Source: Bacillota bacterium (lineage in GTDB: Bacteria; Bacillota; Clostridia; Oscillospirales; Ruminococcaceae). Taken from it: a DNA stretch of 64,000 bases. A program made the translations under genes and the position numbers. The notes beneath the pieces were generated by a model, which did not search any database, was not told where the DNA came from, and saw nothing but the letters and a program-made list of their open reading frames with translations. Shown in pieces: positions 61,716 to 64,000 of the stretch. The stretch's first letter is position 1; every line of letters starts with the position of its first letter. The stretch spans positions 62,001-126,000 of the forward strand of contig JAEZCT010000050.1 of the NCBI GenBank assembly GCA_023433405.1. The letters are read 5' to 3'.

Positions 61716-63404
61716 TTACATGGTCTCGGGGGCGGTAATTTTAAGCAGCTTGAGCACGTTTTCCAGTGTAATGCGCACCGCCGCGCACAGGTTCAGGCGC
61801 GCCTGCATCAGCGGCTCATCGTCGCTCTTGACGCGGTGGGCGTTATAAAACTTGTGAAACAGTGTGGCAAGCTCGAGACAATAGCGGGTCATCCGCGCGG
61901 GGTCGTAGTTTTTGGCCGCCTCGTCCACCTCGCCCGGCAGCTTAGCAAGGTGTCTGATAAGCTCCATCTCCTCCCGAGATACCAGCGCCCGCAGCTCCTG
62001 GGCGGTGCAAGAACGCAGGGCAATACCCTCCGCCCCCAGATTTTTAAAGATGCTGCAAATACGCGCATAGGCGTATTGCACATAGTAAACCGGGTTTTGG
62101 GCGCTTTGCTCCACCGCAAGATCCAGGTCAAAATCAAAGTGGCTGTTGGGCTCGCGCAGGTTAAAGTAAAAACGCGCCGCATCCACCGGCACCTCATCGA
62201 GCAGGTCGGCCATGGTAATGGCCTTGCCGGTACGCTTGGACATGCGCACCACCTCGCCGCCGCGCACCAGGCGAACCAGCTGCATCAGCACAATATCCAG
62301 TCGGTCGCTGTCTATGCCTACGGCAGTCATCGCGCCCTTAAGGCGGCTTACATGCCCATGGTGATCCGCGCCCCAGATGTTAATGACCTTGTCAAAGCCC
62401 CGGTCGATAAACTTATTGTAATGGTACGCAATATCCGCGGCAAAATAGGTGGGTATTCCGTTTGCACGCACCAGTACATCGTCTTTTTCCGCGCCGAACG
62501 CGGTGGCCTTGTACCAGATTGCGCCGTCCTTTTCATAGGTATAGCCGTTCTTGGTCAAAAGCTCAAGGACAGCGGTAATTTTTCCGTTTTGGTGCAGTAC
62601 GCTTTCATAAAACCATACATCATACTCCACACGGTATTGGCCAAGATCCGCGCGCAGCTTCTCCACATTTCGGGGCAGGGCGTAATCCACCAGCGCCTTC
62701 TTGCGGGTGCTCTCATCGCTTTCCACATAGGCATCGCCGTGAAGGGCGGCAAACTCCCTGGCGCGCTCCTTAATGTCCTCACCCTGATAGCCGTCCTCGG
62801 GAAAGTCCACATTGTCGCGGTAAAGCTGAAGATACCGCGCGCTCAAAGAGATGGCAAACTTCTCAATTTGGTTACCCGCGTCATTTACATAAAACTCGCG
62901 CGCCACGTCATACCCGGCATACTCCAGCACCGACGAAAGACAGTCGCCCAGCGCGCCGCCGCGGGCATTGCCCATGTGCATAGGACCGGTTGGGTTTGCC
63001 GAAACAAACTCCACCATGGTTTTTTTGCCCGCGCCATAGGTGGTGCGGCCAAAATGCTCTTTCTCCGCAAGTACCTCGCAGACCGCGGAGGAAAACCATT
63101 CGGAGCCCAGAAAGAAATTGATAAAACCCGGCCCCGCAATTTCACACCGCGCAAAGGAGGTACCCGCCAGCGCGCAGCGGTCGCAGATAATCTGCGCAAT
63201 CTTCTTGGGCGGCAGCCGGAACGCGCGTGCGCTCACCATAGCGGCGTTGGTGGCAAAATCGCCGTGGGTGGTATCGGCTGGTATCTCAATGGTAAAAGCG
63301 GGCATTGCCTCGCTTGGCAGCTCTCCTGCCGCAACAGCGGCACCCAAAGCTGAAAGAAGGATGTCCTTAAGCTCGACCTGTGCGGATTTTATCAAATCAG
63401 CCAT
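61716..63404 (-). CDS. argS: arginine--tRNA ligase
   Basis: 562 residues, class I synthetase. N-terminal ADD1 domain (about 1-90). The HIGH-type motif is PMHMGNARGGALGD (about 136-149), with FYVNDAGNQIEKFA following, then GADHHGHVSRLKGAM and the KMSK-like VRMSKRTGKAI. The C-terminal DALR domain (about 440-562) holds the anticodon. No T-box leader seen. Downstream of the DUF1934 gene, 74 bp apart, an order common in Clostridia. Confidence 0.97.
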   Translation of the reverse strand: MADLIKSAQVELKDILLSALGAAVAAGELPSEAMPAFTIEIPADTTHGDFATNAAMVSARAFRLPPKKIAQIICDRCALAGTSFARCEIAGPGFINFFLGSEWFSSAVCEVLAEKEHFGRTTYGAGKKTMVEFVSANPTGPMHMGNARGGALGDCLSSVLEYAGYDVAREFYVNDAGNQIEKFAISLSARYLQLYRDNVDFPEDGYQGEDIKERAREFAALHGDAYVESDESTRKKALVDYALPRNVEKLRADLGQYRVEYDVWFYESVLHQNGKITAVLELLTKNGYTYEKDGAIWYKATAFGAEKDDVLVRANGIPTYFAADIAYHYNKFIDRGFDKVINIWGADHHGHVSRLKGAMTAVGIDSDRLDIVLMQLVRLVRGGEVVRMSKRTGKAITMADLLDEVPVDAARFYFNLREPNSHFDFDLDLAVEQSAQNPVYYVQYAYARICSIFKNLGAEGIALRSCTAQELRALVSREEMELIRHLAKLPGEVDEAAKNYDPARMTRYCLELATLFHKFYNAHRVKSDDEPLMQARLNLCAAVRITLENVLKLLKITAPETM

Positions 63405-63478
63405 TTATATATCCATTCCTTTCCGGAATTTGTGCGGGCTTTGTCACCTCATATAACACAAAAACCTGTTTGAAAGAG

Positions 63479-63919
63479 TTATCTTTCAAACTTTTGACAC
63501 TCCTTGACGTTAATATAAATTTGGTTCTCGCTGGCAAGGTTCGAGTTGATATCCAGCGAGTATTTAAAGCTGACGTCGCCGCCCTGTTCCCCCAGGGTGT
63601 TGACGATGGAGTCGGAGAATACGCCTATCATAATATCTCCTGCGCCGGTATCATAATGGCAAAGGTGCCGGCGGCCTTTTTCAATATACAGCTCGGTTCG
63701 GTTCGCGCCGCGCCGCTTTAGAATAACCGAGCTGTCGCCCATTAGCTCCAGCATTGTGGTGGTGCCTTCAAAGCCGGTGGCCTCCGATTCCTTGTAGGAG
63801 ATAATCTGCTTGCCGTCCTTGTTGATAAAGAGGTTGCCCATGGTTGTCAGTTCAATGGTATCCTCCTGACCGTCTATGCTGGAAATTCCCTTTATGGAGA
63901 TGAGTACATCCTTTTTCAT
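63479..63919 (-). CDS. DUF1934 protein (lipocalin-like YwiB family)
   Basis: 146 residues, an antiparallel beta-barrel pattern: MKKDVLISIKGISSIDGQEDTIELTTMGNLFINKDGKQIISYKESEATGFEGTTTMLELMGDSSVILKRRG. The family is known from YwiB of B. subtilis, whose gene also neighbours argS. Function unknown. Complete in the window. Confidence 0.9.
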   Translation of the reverse strand: MKKDVLISIKGISSIDGQEDTIELTTMGNLFINKDGKQIISYKESEATGFEGTTTMLELMGDSSVILKRRGANRTELYIEKGRRHLCHYDTGAGDIMIGVFSDSIVNTLGEQGGDVSFKYSLDINSNLASENQIYINVKECQKFER

Positions 63920-64000
63920 AATTGCGTTGTCCCCGTGCCTTTCCGGTTTTATGCCAACCGTTTCGTTATAGTAAAAAAATGATCAGAATTTTTCAATATC

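Noticed and set aside
61836..63353. 505-codon open frame on the plus strand
   Set aside because: It is the antisense of argS, whose motifs are complete; composition is not protein-like and there is no ribosome site.
1..64000. tRNA or rRNA genes
   Set aside because: I looked in the intergenic spaces for GGTTCGAATCC-type T-arms and found none; rRNA-like blocks are absent.

Overview
The window looks like a chromosomal segment of a low-GC-phylum but GC-balanced (roughly 50-55% by eye) anaerobic Clostridia, most like the Oscillospiraceae/Ruminococcaceae. Grounds: strong AGGAGG-type ribosome binding sites with some GTG/TTG starts, a dnaG-rpoD pair, a T-box leader on alaS, a yybP-ykoY leader on mntP, a SpoIID-type protein, acetate kinase, and DUF6385, DUF3810 and DUF1934 proteins. 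The assignment is inferred from gene content only. There are no rRNA or tRNA genes, no CRISPR array, no transposase, no prophage and no integrase.

Layout. 1-4.9 kb: a polysaccharide deacetylase, then a minus-strand group with two tandem M14/AstE-AspA-like deacylases (one with its zinc ligands lost), a small Tic20/DUF4870-like membrane protein and an SDR oxidoreductase. 5.1-8.7 kb: a surface-type locus (DNRLRE/DUF6385 protein, a DUF6385 protein with four perfect-length 13-residue repeats, and a GT2-TPR glycosyltransferase). 8.9-18.7 kb: accessory metabolism and membrane genes (aldo/keto reductase, YeiH, CAP lipoprotein, nitroreductase, a self-regulated GntR-ABC exporter operon, a flavodoxin/FMN-binding pair, a lipoprotein). 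18.9-28.3 kb: citrate synthase, SpoIID-like protein, metG-tatD, YetF, YbaK, DUF3810. 28.7-31.3 kb: a full-length P-type ATPase whose catalytic motifs are all altered. 31.9-41.1 kb: phosphohexomutase, then rpmE, yigZ, dgt, dnaG, rpoD, an Rrf2 regulator and a CDF transporter. 41.2-51 kb: an AraC regulator facing a T-box-controlled alaS, followed on the same strand by HIT, PRTase, comEC, tsaE, tsaB and upp. 51.2-64 kb: DUF4380-like, tmcAL, ackA, an HTH protein facing a small unknown gene, mntP behind its Mn riboswitch, an MFS transporter with a structured leader, a degenerate homocysteine methyltransferase, argS and DUF1934.

Two themes stand out. First, at least four full-length, in-frame proteins have lost the residues that define catalysis in their families: the M14 paralogue at 1343-2278, the P-type ATPase at 28693-31335, the ComEC C-terminal domain at 46577-48835, and the homocysteine methyltransferase-like protein at 60415-61596. 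Second, the intergenic spaces carry a family of roughly 105-bp imperfect palindromes with ends like TATACTATTATCC, in four long and several shortened copies. This looks like a MITE-like or structured-RNA repeat; one copy supplies the stop codon of a neighbouring gene. Housekeeping genes (translation, replication, transcription, t6A modification) make up most of the rest.
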